Origin: Pseudoalteromonas xiamenensis
GTDB taxonomy: Bacteria > Pseudomonadota > Gammaproteobacteria > Enterobacterales > Alteromonadaceae
DNA length: 64,000 nucleotides
Direction of reading: 5' to 3'
Assembly (NCBI RefSeq): GCF_030994125.1
Contig: NZ_CP099917.1
Location: forward strand, 930,001 to 994,000
Below, piece after piece: positions 17,366-26,564 of the stretch. The translations under genes and the position numbers were made by a program. Within the stretch, counting starts at the first letter, position 1. Every line of letters starts with the position of its first letter. Under the pieces are notes generated by a model that saw nothing but the letters and a program-made list of their open reading frames with translations, ran no database searches and had not been told where the DNA came from.

Positions 17366-18818
17366 GCGTGTCTTTCCTTACAAAACGTGGCCAGCGCAGT
17401 TCAAACGTCACCCCTTCATCTGGTTGGTTAGAGGTGACGGAAAGGTTTGCGCCATGAACTTCGGCTAAACGCCGACTAACCGACAGACCTATCCCTGTGC
17501 CACCTCTTTCTGACGCTGTTGCAGTTTGAAATAAATTAAAAATACGTTTCATTGCAGACGCGGGAATACCAGGTCCGTCATCTTTGACTTTGAAAATACA
17601 GAAGTTGCCTTCTAATTCACAACTAACTTGGATGCGACCACTCTCTTTGTCGTGGTGTTTTATAGCGTTACTTAATAGATTACGAAGGATAGTTTCTAGT
17701 GGTGTTAAAATTAGACTTAACGTCACGGATTCTGCGATACATTCAATGTCAAAGGACGTTGGCACATCAATGAAATCGATTACTTCTTCAATCAGATGGC
17801 GTATATTAACCTCTTCCAACGTGGTCGATGCGCGTCCCGCCCTCGCATACGTAAGCAAATTCGCAATCAGCTGTTCCATTTTGTCGATGCGAATAGCAAT
17901 TCGATTCAGGTTTTTTGCGACTTCTGGGTTCGCATCCAGATCGATGTCTTCTTGGATCCAAGTCAGCAAATCGCTAATGCCGCGCAGCGGTGAACGTAAA
18001 TCATGCGAGGCCACATAGGTAAACTCTTCTAGATTTTTATTGGTTTCTTTAAGTGCCATTTCTAATCGAGTGCGCTTTGTGATGTCCGTTAAAGAAACCA
18101 AAATAATACGGTCCTCAGGCCCTACATCTATAGGACTTAAGCCTATTTCTACAGGGAACTCTCGGCCATCTTTGTGCAGTGCGGTAAGGTCTCGACCTTC
18201 ACCCATCGTGCGCATAATGGGCGTTTGCGAATAGGAAGCTCGAAGGCTTTTATGATGCGGCCTATATCGTTCGGGCAGCAGAGATTCGACAGACATCCCT
18301 ATCAGCTCCGATTCTATATAACCAAAGCTTTTACATAGGGCTTCATTAACATGCAGGATATTACCATTTTGACCTATCAGCAAAACACCGTAGGGCGCAA
18401 GTGCCACTGAATTGATAAGAATACGGGTTGCTTCTTGACGAACAGACAAGTCGACTAAGCTGACGATAACACTATCATTACCTTCCAAATCAAAAGGGTT
18501 TAACCCTATCTCGACAGGAATTTCCTTGCCATCTTTGCGTGTAGCATACAGGGTCTGCCCGAACCCCATTTTACGTTTGGCTGGCGTGTCAAAATAAGAA
18601 CTCACATAGTGACGGTGTTTCGTGAGGAAACGTTCAGGAATGACCGTTTCTATTGAATTATCAATAAGCGTTTTTGGCTCATAACCTAATAAGCTCTCAG
18701 CTTCAGAATTTGCAAAGCGAATTTCTCCATTGCGATTGACCAGCAACGTAGCAACCGGTATCGACTCTAAAAGCTGCAAAAACGACGCGGATGAAATTGT
18801 TCCTTTTTCAAAATGCAT
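17349..18818 (-). CDS. PAS-PAS sensor histidine kinase
   Basis: 489 residues, soluble. Two PAS domains (about 10-130 and 135-255) are followed by HisKA (FTYVASHDLRSPLRGISDLL, His near residue 275) and HATPase_c (LSNAIKHHD, DDGPGIP, GGTGIGLSVSRRLAEVHG). SHDLRSPLRGI is the phytochrome-kinase style H box, which usually pairs with Rcp1-like receivers, as found here. Both PAS domains are of the FixL-like sequence group: the second has RPHHKSLRASY and GEGRDL; the first has TKHRHYVSSY, but Gln where FixL has its distal Arg. Cofactor binding is possible but unproven. First gene of the operon 18818 to 15204. Confidence 0.93.
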   Translation of the reverse strand: MHFEKGTISSASFLQLLESIPVATLLVNRNGEIRFANSEAESLLGYEPKTLIDNSIETVIPERFLTKHRHYVSSYFDTPAKRKMGFGQTLYATRKDGKEIPVEIGLNPFDLEGNDSVIVSLVDLSVRQEATRILINSVALAPYGVLLIGQNGNILHVNEALCKSFGYIESELIGMSVESLLPERYRPHHKSLRASYSQTPIMRTMGEGRDLTALHKDGREFPVEIGLSPIDVGPEDRIILVSLTDITKRTRLEMALKETNKNLEEFTYVASHDLRSPLRGISDLLTWIQEDIDLDANPEVAKNLNRIAIRIDKMEQLIANLLTYARAGRASTTLEEVNIRHLIEEVIDFIDVPTSFDIECIAESVTLSLILTPLETILRNLLSNAIKHHDKESGRIQVSCELEGNFCIFKVKDDGPGIPASAMKRIFNLFQTATASERGGTGIGLSVSRRLAEVHGANLSVTSNQPDEGVTFELRWPRFVRKDTHDLKA

Positions 18819-18893
18819 AGCTTAAACCACTGTTCGCCTATAACTAGTCCTTAATGCTTAAACAGTAGTTGAAAGGTAGTCTTTTTACAAAGT

Positions 18894-18919
18894 CGCTTAG
18901 TAAAATTTCCGGCTAAGCG
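18894..18919. other. 7-bp hairpin between DUF2235 gene and PAS kinase operon
   Basis: CGCTTAG (18894-18900) and CTAAGCG (18913-18919) form a perfect stem with a 12-base loop, 45 bases past the DUF2235 stop. There is no T-tract on either strand. It could stabilise the 3' end of the DUF2235 mRNA or lie in the kinase operon promoter region. Confidence 0.35.
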
Positions 18920-18963
18920 CCCCGTATCACTGGACGCCATCATTTTAGGTTCTTTACTTTAAA

Positions 18964-19998
18964 CTAATCCTTCAAAAGTGTTTGGCCACTCGACAAGTCG
19001 ATTGTAGGTGTTTCAAATAGATGTTTTAAATTGGTAGGTCGATAGCTTGGTAGTGCGGCCATTCGCTCAAAAACACTTGGATGGATAGATTCATTGCTTT
19101 GTTTCGCTGCTGCGATATCTCTCATAGCGGTCGAAGCTCGCATATACCAGCGCATGGGATCTCGATACTCTCCCAAACTACATGGTTTATAGAAGCTTAA
19201 AAATTCATCATCGAACGCAAGCCCCAAATTAGCCGCATTGTCTTTTAACCAATGCAATGAAATATTCGCCAATCCGTCCTTCTCGTAACCGCCACCGACA
19301 TTACTGTGACTGCCCGCAAACCACTGTTGATCGAGCTTTTGCGAAGAACCTAGTGGTAATCGCCATATCGCAGGTTTAAATAACCCGCGTCTCTCATCGA
19401 TAGCCAGTGCCTGATAAGCATGCTCGATGTTTGGTGTGAGACTCACATTGTGAAATTGATAGCGACGATTCAACGCGTTTATTTTAACTGGAATGCCAAG
19501 TGCACCAACGGTGTCCCACACCCCGACAAATCGAATGGGAACCGATCGCGTCTGATGCTTCTCTCGAAAAGCTTGAATCTCAGAAAATGGTGCTCGTTCT
19601 CGATACAAATCATAAGCTTCTGGCAGATAAAACGCGTGGCTTTTTGGTAGGAGGCCTATCTGATAAATAAGGCCGACAACACTTCTTACAGTATAAGCAC
19701 CGCGACTGAATCCAAAACAATAGATTTCGTCACCAGGTTGATAGTTATGAACCAAAAATCGATACGCACGGCGTACGTTCGTGGATAAACCAATACCTAA
19801 AACGCCACCGAGTACTTTATCTAATCCCCAACGTGTACCAACGCCCTCACTGTAAAACACAACCTGATGCACCCCCTCTTCTGAGCATGGCAAAATGCCT
19901 CTGGCCATTTTAACCACATTGGATGGTTTACGTTTTCCTCGGTCGTACTGGGCGGGTTTGTTCCAAGTACCATCCATGCAGAGAATGAGTCGTTTCAT
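18964..19998 (-). CDS. DUF2235 alpha/beta-hydrolase family protein
   Basis: About 344 residues. The start KRLILCMDGTWNKP, the nucleophile elbow FGFSRGAYTVRS (GFSRG, a GxSxG), the acid in FVGVWDTVGALG and the His in AGSHSNVGGGYE identify the DUF2235 fold. This fold is also used by Tle1-type phospholipase effectors of type VI secretion and by free-standing lipolytic proteins. No secretion signal and no VgrG, PAAR or immunity-like gene is nearby, so an effector role is not supported. The frame extends to a TTG at 20037; ATG 19998 begins exactly at the conserved N-terminal motif. Monocistronic, divergent from zapE. Confidence 0.88.
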   Translation of the reverse strand: MKRLILCMDGTWNKPAQYDRGKRKPSNVVKMARGILPCSEEGVHQVVFYSEGVGTRWGLDKVLGGVLGIGLSTNVRRAYRFLVHNYQPGDEIYCFGFSRGAYTVRSVVGLIYQIGLLPKSHAFYLPEAYDLYRERAPFSEIQAFREKHQTRSVPIRFVGVWDTVGALGIPVKINALNRRYQFHNVSLTPNIEHAYQALAIDERRGLFKPAIWRLPLGSSQKLDQQWFAGSHSNVGGGYEKDGLANISLHWLKDNAANLGLAFDDEFLSFYKPCSLGEYRDPMRWYMRASTAMRDIAAAKQSNESIHPSVFERMAALPSYRPTNLKHLFETPTIDLSSGQTLLKD

Positions 19999-20152
19999 TT
20001 TTTTCGTCAATTTCGAACACTTACAGAAGCGAGGCAAGGTACAAATACACGATTAAAATGTCAATCGATTGTTAAAGTTGATTTTTCCTCTTTTTACACG
20101 CTTTTTTAAGGCATAATAGCACCACCTTGTTGCGGTCAATTCGTCACTCATT

Positions 20153-21220
20153 ATGTTGCAAGCCTATCAACAGTTAATTCAACACGAGAAACTCTCTATC
20201 GACCCTGCACAACAACACGCCGTCGACGCACTTCAAGCTTTGAGCGAAGATTATGGTGAGACGAATTGCAAGGGGCTCTACTTATACGGCCCCGTGGGTC
20301 GAGGTAAAACGATGTTAATGGATCTCTTTTTCGAACACCTAAAGGAGCCCAAGAAACAACGCATACACTTTCATCATTTTATGGCGGATGTTCACCGAGC
20401 GCTGAATCAAGTTCAAGGCGTAACGGATCCCTTGACCGCCATAGCACGAACTTGGTCAGAAAAAGCAAAGGTTCTTTGTTTCGATGAGTTTTTTGTCAGC
20501 GACATTGGCGACGCAATGCTGATGGCAAACCTGTTTAAAGGCTTATTCGCAGAAGGTGTGGTGTTGGTAGCGACCTCAAACCAACATCCGTCGCAACTCT
20601 ATTCAGGTGGATTACAGCGCGATAGATTTTTACCAACGATAGAACTCCTGCTCGCTCATTGCAACGTCATTAACGTAGCAGGCGACTTGGACCATCGCTT
20701 TGCGCATGGTGTACACTTTGAATATTATTTTGTCCAAAATAACGACGCGTTTGATGCTGTGTTTAGCGCGCTTGGTGGTCGTTATGAATGCCGTACTCTT
20801 TCTATTTTGAATCGTTCCGTTGAGCAATTAGGTTCCGGTGAAAACGCCCTATGTTTTGACTTCCTGGCGCTGTGTTCTTCTCCTCGCGCGACAGCAGATT
20901 ACATTGAACTTGCAACTCGCCTCGATGTGCTTTTTATCAAAAATACACCGCAAATGGGCATAAGTGATGACGTTACTTATACAGCTCAAGGTACTGAAGA
21001 AGGTTATATTCGCCCCACGGAACACATTCGAAGTGCAAAACTTGATGATGAAGCGAGACGATTTATCGCGCTTGTCGATGAATTTTATGAACAGAAAAAA
21101 CGGCTTGTCATTAGTGCAGACGTTGACCTGCAAAATCTGTACGTTGGTGAACGCTTGGCATTTGCTTTCGAACGCACCAAAAGTCGACTAGTAGAAATGC
21201 AAAATTGGTCACTCGCTTGA
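20153..21220 (+). CDS. zapE: Cell-division/AFG1-like ATPase ZapE
   Basis: 355 residues of the AFG1/ZapE ATPase family: P-loop GPVGRGKTMLMDLFF (residues 46-60), the HFHHFMADVH motif just after, Walker B-like VLCFDEFFVSDIGDAM, and a sensor segment VLVATSN. In E. coli ZapE binds FtsZ rings late in division under stress. Most gammaproteobacterial ZapE proteins are about 370 residues, so this one is nearly full length with a short N-terminus. In E. coli the gene sits beside rplM/rpsI; here it lies between a DUF2235 gene and a diguanylate cyclase, so it may be a second, unlinked copy (inference). Its stop is ten bases from the convergent cyclase stop. Confidence 0.85.
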   Translation: MLQAYQQLIQHEKLSIDPAQQHAVDALQALSEDYGETNCKGLYLYGPVGRGKTMLMDLFFEHLKEPKKQRIHFHHFMADVHRALNQVQGVTDPLTAIARTWSEKAKVLCFDEFFVSDIGDAMLMANLFKGLFAEGVVLVATSNQHPSQLYSGGLQRDRFLPTIELLLAHCNVINVAGDLDHRFAHGVHFEYYFVQNNDAFDAVFSALGGRYECRTLSILNRSVEQLGSGENALCFDFLALCSSPRATADYIELATRLDVLFIKNTPQMGISDDVTYTAQGTEEGYIRPTEHIRSAKLDDEARRFIALVDEFYEQKKRLVISADVDLQNLYVGERLAFAFERTKSRLVEMQNWSLA

Positions 21221-21230
21221 CCGCAGTACA

Positions 21231-22457
21231 CTAAGCTGGCACTGGTTGTTTAGCCATTGCGACGCCATTTCGTCCAGCGGCCTTTACACCGTACATCGCA
21301 TGATCTGCGAGCACGATGAGTTGATCTACTGAAACATTTTCGGCTATCGTTGCACAGCCAAAGCTCGCCGTTATTTCAAGTGCATGTGTGTCCGGATGCA
21401 ACTTTTCACTCGGTAACGCAGCTCGCAATTGATTCGCAACATCAACACACGCCTGAGCATCATAGTTGGGGAGTAGCACCAAAAATTCTTCACCACCATA
21501 TCGACTCACCATTGCATCCAGTGGCACATTTTTGCGTAACAGTGACGCCACAAACACCAGCGCATCATCTCCGACATGGTGACCGAAGTTGTCGTTTATC
21601 GACTTAAAGCGGTCGATATCAAATAAAATTAAACTATAAACTTTTCGCTCTTGCGACCATTGCTCATGGCACGCGTCTAATTTGTGACGAATCGCTCTTC
21701 GGTTATATAAATCTGTAAGTTGGTCACGTTCGCTCATTCGTCTAATTTTGCTGATTAGGCGTGCCAATGCGCATGAAAACATCGTGATATTTAAAAGTAA
21801 GTTAAGGACAGTATGCGCCCAAAGAATCGGGACTGCTTCAGCCGTATTGAGCGTATAAAACGCCGTGGTTTGTTCTGGAACAACGGCAAGAAGGAGGATA
21901 CGTGTGACAAATACCAGCAAAATACACGTTGATGGTATGGACATACCAACAGCCGCTAGTCGGCTAAACGATTTGTTCATGCCCTGATAAATGGCTTGAG
22001 TGAGTAAGAACACGTTAATGGCCGCAGATAAAGAAAATAGCACTTCTTGAACCACTAAACTGCTTGATGACGGGTCTTGTGTTAACATCAGTAACGCAAA
22101 GGAAAACCACGCATATAAGCCAAAACGTGAGTTGTTTTTAAGTTTAAATAACCGCGTCATCCCTTGGTGCATAAACACGAAACCCAGTAATACACACTGG
22201 TCCGCTAAAAACCAATGTAAATAACTCGGTGAATGTGAGCGCCCTAAGTTAAGCAGCAACCCAAAGAGTATTAAATAATTTGCACTCGCGAAAAATAAGC
22301 TGGCTTTTGGTGCTATTTTTAGTGGATAAGCCATGATACTCCAGCCAATCGCACTCACACCGGCAATTAAGGTAATAAACGTCAACAGCGTTTGTGCAAC
22401 TGGGTGAAATTCCATAGACACGCAACATAGACAACTGATTTTTTCAGTATAATCCAT
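21231..22457 (-). CDS. Membrane-anchored diguanylate cyclase (GGDEF)
   Basis: About 408 residues. Roughly seven to eight hydrophobic helices fill the first 230 residues, followed by a short linker (SKIRRMSERDQLTDLYNRRA) and a GGDEF domain with intact active site SRYGGEEFLVLLP, FDIDRFKSINDNFGHHVGDD and an HAMYGVKAAGRNGV end. It should make c-di-GMP from two GTP. No RxxD inhibitory site was seen at its usual place: the residues before SRYGGEEF read VPLDAMV. The start is uncertain: GTG 22505, ATG 22457 and ATG 22415 are all possible, and the first membrane helix begins soon after 22415. Divergent from the BaeS-like kinase gene. Confidence 0.9.
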   Translation of the reverse strand: MDYTEKISCLCCVSMEFHPVAQTLLTFITLIAGVSAIGWSIMAYPLKIAPKASLFFASANYLILFGLLLNLGRSHSPSYLHWFLADQCVLLGFVFMHQGMTRLFKLKNNSRFGLYAWFSFALLMLTQDPSSSSLVVQEVLFSLSAAINVFLLTQAIYQGMNKSFSRLAAVGMSIPSTCILLVFVTRILLLAVVPEQTTAFYTLNTAEAVPILWAHTVLNLLLNITMFSCALARLISKIRRMSERDQLTDLYNRRAIRHKLDACHEQWSQERKVYSLILFDIDRFKSINDNFGHHVGDDALVFVASLLRKNVPLDAMVSRYGGEEFLVLLPNYDAQACVDVANQLRAALPSEKLHPDTHALEITASFGCATIAENVSVDQLIVLADHAMYGVKAAGRNGVAMAKQPVPA

Positions 22458-22597
22458 GTCACTCTGAATGCGAGGAATCAACAAACGGTGTGACGTGGTA
22501 ATCACTAAATGTGTTTTTCTTGTGGAGATTCATCCTCTGGATTGTCGGAACGAACATGCTTCTCTAAGATAACACGTATTGTCCGCTATTCTCTGGT

Positions 22598-24060
22598 TTG
22601 CCGTTGAAACTTCGTTTGCTACACAAAGTGCTGTTTGCGCAATTAAGTGTCATCTTGCTTCTTCTTGCTGCACTTGTTTCGATAAACTACATTCAATTGA
22701 GTTCAATTTCTTCTGTATTAGAACAACAGGTAAAAGCGTTGGAACTATCACGAACTCGAGAACTCTCAAACGCATTACAGCTGCATTTTAAAAAACATGG
22801 CAATTGGGTCTATTTCCAACAGTCGCAGGATAATTGGGTGCATTTTGTCGAAGTCGCACTGCAAAAAGAATTGGATGATTTTGAATTAAACCGCCTACTT
22901 GGCCCTTTTCCCCATACGAAGGATGAAGGAAATTCACCACCGCCACCGCCCCATCGAAATCCAGTCAAGCCATGGATAGACAGGCTAACACTGATTACCC
23001 CTGACGAGGCGCTCATCGTCAAAGCCAAATACACCAACGATATCTGGTTTGTGACCCCCATTGTTGTCGATGGTGTAACTGTCGCGGTGCTTCAAAATGG
23101 CAAATTAGATCGCAATGAACGTCATCACCCCCTTTTTTCGCGGGTCAGCAATTTGAAACCATGCTCTGGTTTGCCGGACTTGCGATGGTCATCGCAAGCC
23201 TTGCTAGTTATTTTTTTACACGTTTTCTCACGAAACCAGTAAAACAACTGACGGAGCGAGCTGAACAATTGGCAAACCGAGATTTTGAAACCAAACTGCC
23301 TGTTAACTCGAATGATGAACTGGGTGAACTTAGCCATAGTCTTAACCGAGTGTCCGACAAACTTGCGCGTTATGAAATGCAGCAAAAACAATGGTTACAA
23401 GACATAGCACATGAGCTCAGAACCCCTCTAACCATTATTCGAGGGGAAATGGAAGCGCTTGTTGATGGTGTGATCCCAGCAAACCGTGAAAATTTGACGC
23501 TCCTGCAGTTAGAAATCCTGAGACTCAATAGACTGATTGACGACTTACATGAACTGGCGATCACTGATAATTTAGAGCTCTCGATGCAAACTCAACCGAT
23601 ACAGTTAGATTCACTCATAGCAACGTTGTGCAAACGATGTGAAGGATTACTGCAAAAGCGTGGACTAACACTCAGCATGAGGCTTGACTCAGGGTGTGTT
23701 TGGGGTGACGAAGCGCGTTTATCTCAAGTGTTTACCAATTTACTTAAAAATTGCGCTCACTATACTGAACTGGAGGGCAACATCTGGCTTGAGTTACGCC
23801 GAAAAGGTAACAACGTACAGCTTCTCATCGAAGATTCAGGTCCTGGTGTCAGTGACGAACAACTCGACAAGCTGTTTCAACGTCTTTATCGCACAGATCA
23901 ATCGCGCAATAGTCAAACCGGTGGCGCTGGTTTAGGTCTCGCCATCTGCGAGAATATTATCGCAGCTCACCACGGCCACATCCAAGCTATGCATGGGGCT
24001 AAAGGCGGTTTGATCATTCTGGTTACTTTGCCGCTTTATTCGATGGAACAAACAACATGA
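22598..24060 (+). pseudogene. BaeS-like sensor histidine kinase gene, split by a -1 frameshift
   Basis: The 5' part (22598 to about 23132, 214 residues when read to its stop at 23242) encodes a membrane anchor (LLHKVLFAQLSVILLLLAAL) and a periplasmic sensor region with a PPPPPH stretch. The 3' part (frame open at 23131, first ATG 23161, to 24060) encodes the second membrane helix, a HAMP domain, HisKA (WLQDIAHELRTPLTIIRGE) and HATPase_c (GAGLGLAICENIIAAHH). The frames join at C5T6 (23128-23138): one extra C would give RHHPPFFAGQQFETM and a single protein of about 487 residues. The 5' part has no ATG; TTG 22598 or 22604 must serve. The kinase ends in a four-base ATGA overlap with its regulator. 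A sequence error is as likely as true inactivation. Confidence 0.85.
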
Positions 24061-24743
24061 CGTTTCACATTTTAGTCGTTGAAGACGAGCCTCGCATCGC
24101 ACAATTGGTGTGTAAATACCTCGAATTAGAATCTTATACCCATACATGGGTAAACAACGGCGAAGATGCAGTCAACTACGCAAAAGCGAAACGGCCCGAC
24201 TTATGCTTACTCGATATCATGTTACCCGATCTGGATGGCATCGAAGTATGTAAACAACTTCGAGAATTTAGCCTTCTGCCCATCATTATGATGACCGCAA
24301 AAGTCGAAGAAATTGACCGCCTGTTGGGGTTTAAAGTCGGTGCAGACGATTATGTCTGCAAACCCTTTAGTCCTAAAGAATTAATGGCACGAGTAAATGC
24401 GTTATTGGTCCGAACTTATCAAACTAAGGTCATGACTAAAAAGTTAGTTTTTCAAGATCTTGTCATGGATGTCGAACGCTTTTCTGTTCATTTACGCCAA
24501 CAAGAAATCAAGCTAACCGTGAACGAATTCACGATATTAAAGGCCATGTTGGAGCAGCCTTCTAAAGTATTTTCCAGAAAAGAGTTACTTTACGCAGTGA
24601 AACAAAAGGAACTTGATATGTATGAGCGTACCATTGATACCCATATAAAAAATCTGCGTAAGAAACTCTCGGCTGAAGAGCAAGAGCGTGATGTCATCCA
24701 TTCGGTTTATGGTATTGGGTACACACTCAAACCTGCAACTTAA
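24057..24743 (+). CDS. OmpR-family response regulator (BaeR-like)
   Basis: 228 residues: receiver (ILVVEDEPRIAQL, phospho-Asp in LCLLDIMLPDLDGIEV, MMTAKVEEIDRL, YVCKPFSPKEL) and winged-helix DNA-binding domain (LTVNEFTILKAMLEQPSKVFSRKELL, TIDTHIKNLRKKL, VYGIGYTL). It is translationally coupled to the BaeS-like kinase gene by an ATGA overlap. In Enterobacteria BaeSR responds to envelope stress and drives efflux and Spy; whether that applies here is unknown. If the kinase is truly broken this regulator would rely on cross-talk or acetyl phosphate. Confidence 0.93.
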   Translation: MTFHILVVEDEPRIAQLVCKYLELESYTHTWVNNGEDAVNYAKAKRPDLCLLDIMLPDLDGIEVCKQLREFSLLPIIMMTAKVEEIDRLLGFKVGADDYVCKPFSPKELMARVNALLVRTYQTKVMTKKLVFQDLVMDVERFSVHLRQQEIKLTVNEFTILKAMLEQPSKVFSRKELLYAVKQKELDMYERTIDTHIKNLRKKLSAEEQERDVIHSVYGIGYTLKPAT

Positions 24744-24763
24744 TTCACTCTCTTGCAAAGAGG

Positions 24764-24787
24764 CCCGCAAACCAATGTGGCTGCGGG
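24764..24787 (+). terminator. Weak hairpin after the BaeR-like gene
   Basis: CCCGCA (24764-24769) pairs with TGCGGG (24782-24787) about 20 bases past the stop. The following bases, AATTTC, give only a poor T-tract, so it may terminate inefficiently. Confidence 0.4.
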
Positions 24788-24856
24788 AATTTCAGCGGGG
24801 AAAGTGTCATTCAACCTAAATGACTCCGCGACCATAATAATGATTCGACACGATAC

Positions 24857-25312
24857 CTAAACCTTTTCACTCACGTTCAAAGAGGACATAAGCGCTTGAA
24901 TCAGTTCATCATTGTCGCCAGCCATATTACTAACCTGTTGATATAATTCAGAGCCTTGACCTTGAGGCGGTGGGGGTGGCATACCTTGTTCGCCCATTTT
25001 GTCTTTACGCTCGCTAAAGTGCTCATGTTTTTCTTGAAAATAGCTCTCTAAATCGATGTCATTCTCCTTGGCATACGCCTTTAATGACTCAGGTGCTGAT
25101 TCTGCCAGTGCCGCCGCATCAAATTCACCCGACATTTCCATCTCCATGGCACTTTTCATAAAATCTCGAATTTCTTCATCACCTTGTACTGATTGGAAAA
25201 AACTACTTAATTCATCGTCTTTTGGGGGCGGTGGCATAGGACGTGAGTCAACATGTTGCGATTGTACACTCGATGTCATGCTCACATTGGTATATTGGCT
25301 TGAAATGTTCAT
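24857..25312 (-). CDS. Small proline-rich acidic protein of unknown function
   Basis: 151 residues from ATG 25312, chosen because AGGAG lies nine bases upstream; a longer reading to 25336 has no ribosome site. No signal peptide. Two proline runs (RPMPPPPKDDE and GMPPPPPQGQG) flank a helical acidic region (EEIRDFMKSAMEMEMSGEFD, LKAYAKENDIDLESYFQEKHEHF), and a helical tail follows (DNDELIQALMSSLNVSEKV). The family was not recognised. It lies convergent with the BaeSR-like pair. The repeated helix-proline pattern suggests a scaffold or binding protein, but this is a guess. Confidence 0.6.
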   Translation of the reverse strand: MNISSQYTNVSMTSSVQSQHVDSRPMPPPPKDDELSSFFQSVQGDEEIRDFMKSAMEMEMSGEFDAAALAESAPESLKAYAKENDIDLESYFQEKHEHFSERKDKMGEQGMPPPPPQGQGSELYQQVSNMAGDNDELIQALMSSLNVSEKV

Positions 25313-25587
25313 CGTTGTTACTCCTAATTTACCCAATGTTTGTTTTACGTTTCACTCTAGAAAAAGCACGACCCCATCCATCGCGCTTGCGGCTCATTTG
25401 ACTCAGAACGGTGCTTTGCCAAACTCACTTTTATTATGGTGAACAGGTAAAAAGAAGCTGTGTGAAAAACATGTGCTTTGCGTAAAGATTGTGAAGAAAG
25501 CCACACAATTACCCTTAATTTTCAGACATTTTAAAGACTCGGATTTTGTCTAATTCTGTGAATGAAAATTACAATAGGAATCTAGAC

Positions 25588-26442
25588 ATGAGTAACACCC
25601 CCGATCGCCGCACTTTTTTGAAACAAGCACTTATTGCAAGTGCGGCCTTTCCCGTTATTACGCTGTTTGGTTGCGGCCAAGACAGCGGCGCACTCCCTAC
25701 AACAGCACCAAACACCTCTGGTGATAGCGATGACTCAACAACAGTAAACACCACTGAGTGGGCATCGGGTGGTACGCAAAATTTAACGGTCAATTTTCCA
25801 ACAACAGACTTATTTAATCGTGCTTCGGTGTGTTCGGTGGTGTTAACCAAGTCGTTGACGGAAGGTCCTTGCTATTTTATGGCGGATGTCCTTGATGATA
25901 TTTCAGAAGGTCAAACAGGTTTACCCAGCCAACTCTGTTTGCAAGTGACTGACTCTAACTGTCAACCTCAAGCCAACTTAGAAGTAGAAGTGTGGCACTG
26001 TGATGTGAACGGATTGTATTCGGGAAATACCGAACAAAGTGCTGATGCGGGTCGCTTCGCTGGCGGCTTTTGTACTGGCAATGATAGTCAGGCCGTTCAA
26101 GCAAAATGGTTTAGAGGAACTGCGATAACTGATAGTGACGGACGAGTCAACTTCAAAACCTGTTTTCCTGGCTGGTATTCTTCACGCACTATCCACATTC
26201 ACTTTCGGGTAAAAAATAACAATCGCGATCAGGTCGTTTCACAATTTTGCTTTAACGACGCGCTGACCAACGCGATTTGTACCTCACACCCAGACTACGC
26301 TCATCGAGGGGAACAAGACACCCCATTAAGCGGTGGTCGAGATACCGTATTTGGCGGTAACGCGGACGAATTCATGATGGATATCAAAAACAACGAAGAT
26401 GGGTCGTTGCTACTCTACAAACGCATAATAATTAACACTTAA
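25588..26442 (+). CDS. Tat-exported intradiol-dioxygenase-like lipoprotein
   Basis: 284 residues. The N-terminus has a twin-arginine motif DRRTFLKQALIAS and a lipobox-like end (ITLFGC), followed by a Thr/Ser/Asp-rich linker. The rest matches the intradiol ring-cleavage dioxygenase fold: LTEGPCYF, VEVWHCDVNGLYSG, and the iron-binding block PGWYSSRTIHIHFRV with Tyr and the two His. Catechol-type intradiol enzymes open aromatic rings with non-haem Fe(III). Exported members in Proteobacteria are of unclear substrate. ATG 25588 has an AGGA site eight bases upstream; the longer reading begins at a TTG without one. No aromatic-degradation genes are adjacent. Confidence 0.85.
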   Translation: MSNTPDRRTFLKQALIASAAFPVITLFGCGQDSGALPTTAPNTSGDSDDSTTVNTTEWASGGTQNLTVNFPTTDLFNRASVCSVVLTKSLTEGPCYFMADVLDDISEGQTGLPSQLCLQVTDSNCQPQANLEVEVWHCDVNGLYSGNTEQSADAGRFAGGFCTGNDSQAVQAKWFRGTAITDSDGRVNFKTCFPGWYSSRTIHIHFRVKNNNRDQVVSQFCFNDALTNAICTSHPDYAHRGEQDTPLSGGRDTVFGGNADEFMMDIKNNEDGSLLLYKRIIINT

Positions 26443-26452
26443 GCAGATTATC

Positions 26453-26487
26453 AATGTGCATCTCCCACTGTGATTTGCACGTTTTTG
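26453..26487 (+). terminator. Terminator after the dioxygenase-like gene
   Basis: AATGTGCA (26453-26460) pairs with TGCACGTT (26476-26483), one G-T wobble, followed by TTTGTTG. Placed 10 bases past the stop codon. Confidence 0.5.
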
Positions 26488-26564
26488 TTGAAGTCGCTTA
26501 TCTACAGCACCACCTTAAAATTAAAAATATATTCAATTCATTTGGTTAGAATAATTTTTACGCT

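Noticed and set aside
18964..19998. DUF2235 protein as a type VI secretion effector
   Set aside because: No VgrG, PAAR, adaptor or immunity-like gene is nearby; the gene stands alone beside zapE.
23128..23138. Programmed -1 frameshift in the BaeS-like gene
   Set aside because: The codons at the run (CTT TTT T) do not fit the X_XXY_YYZ slippery heptamer and no strong downstream stimulatory hairpin was noticed. A missing base is more likely.
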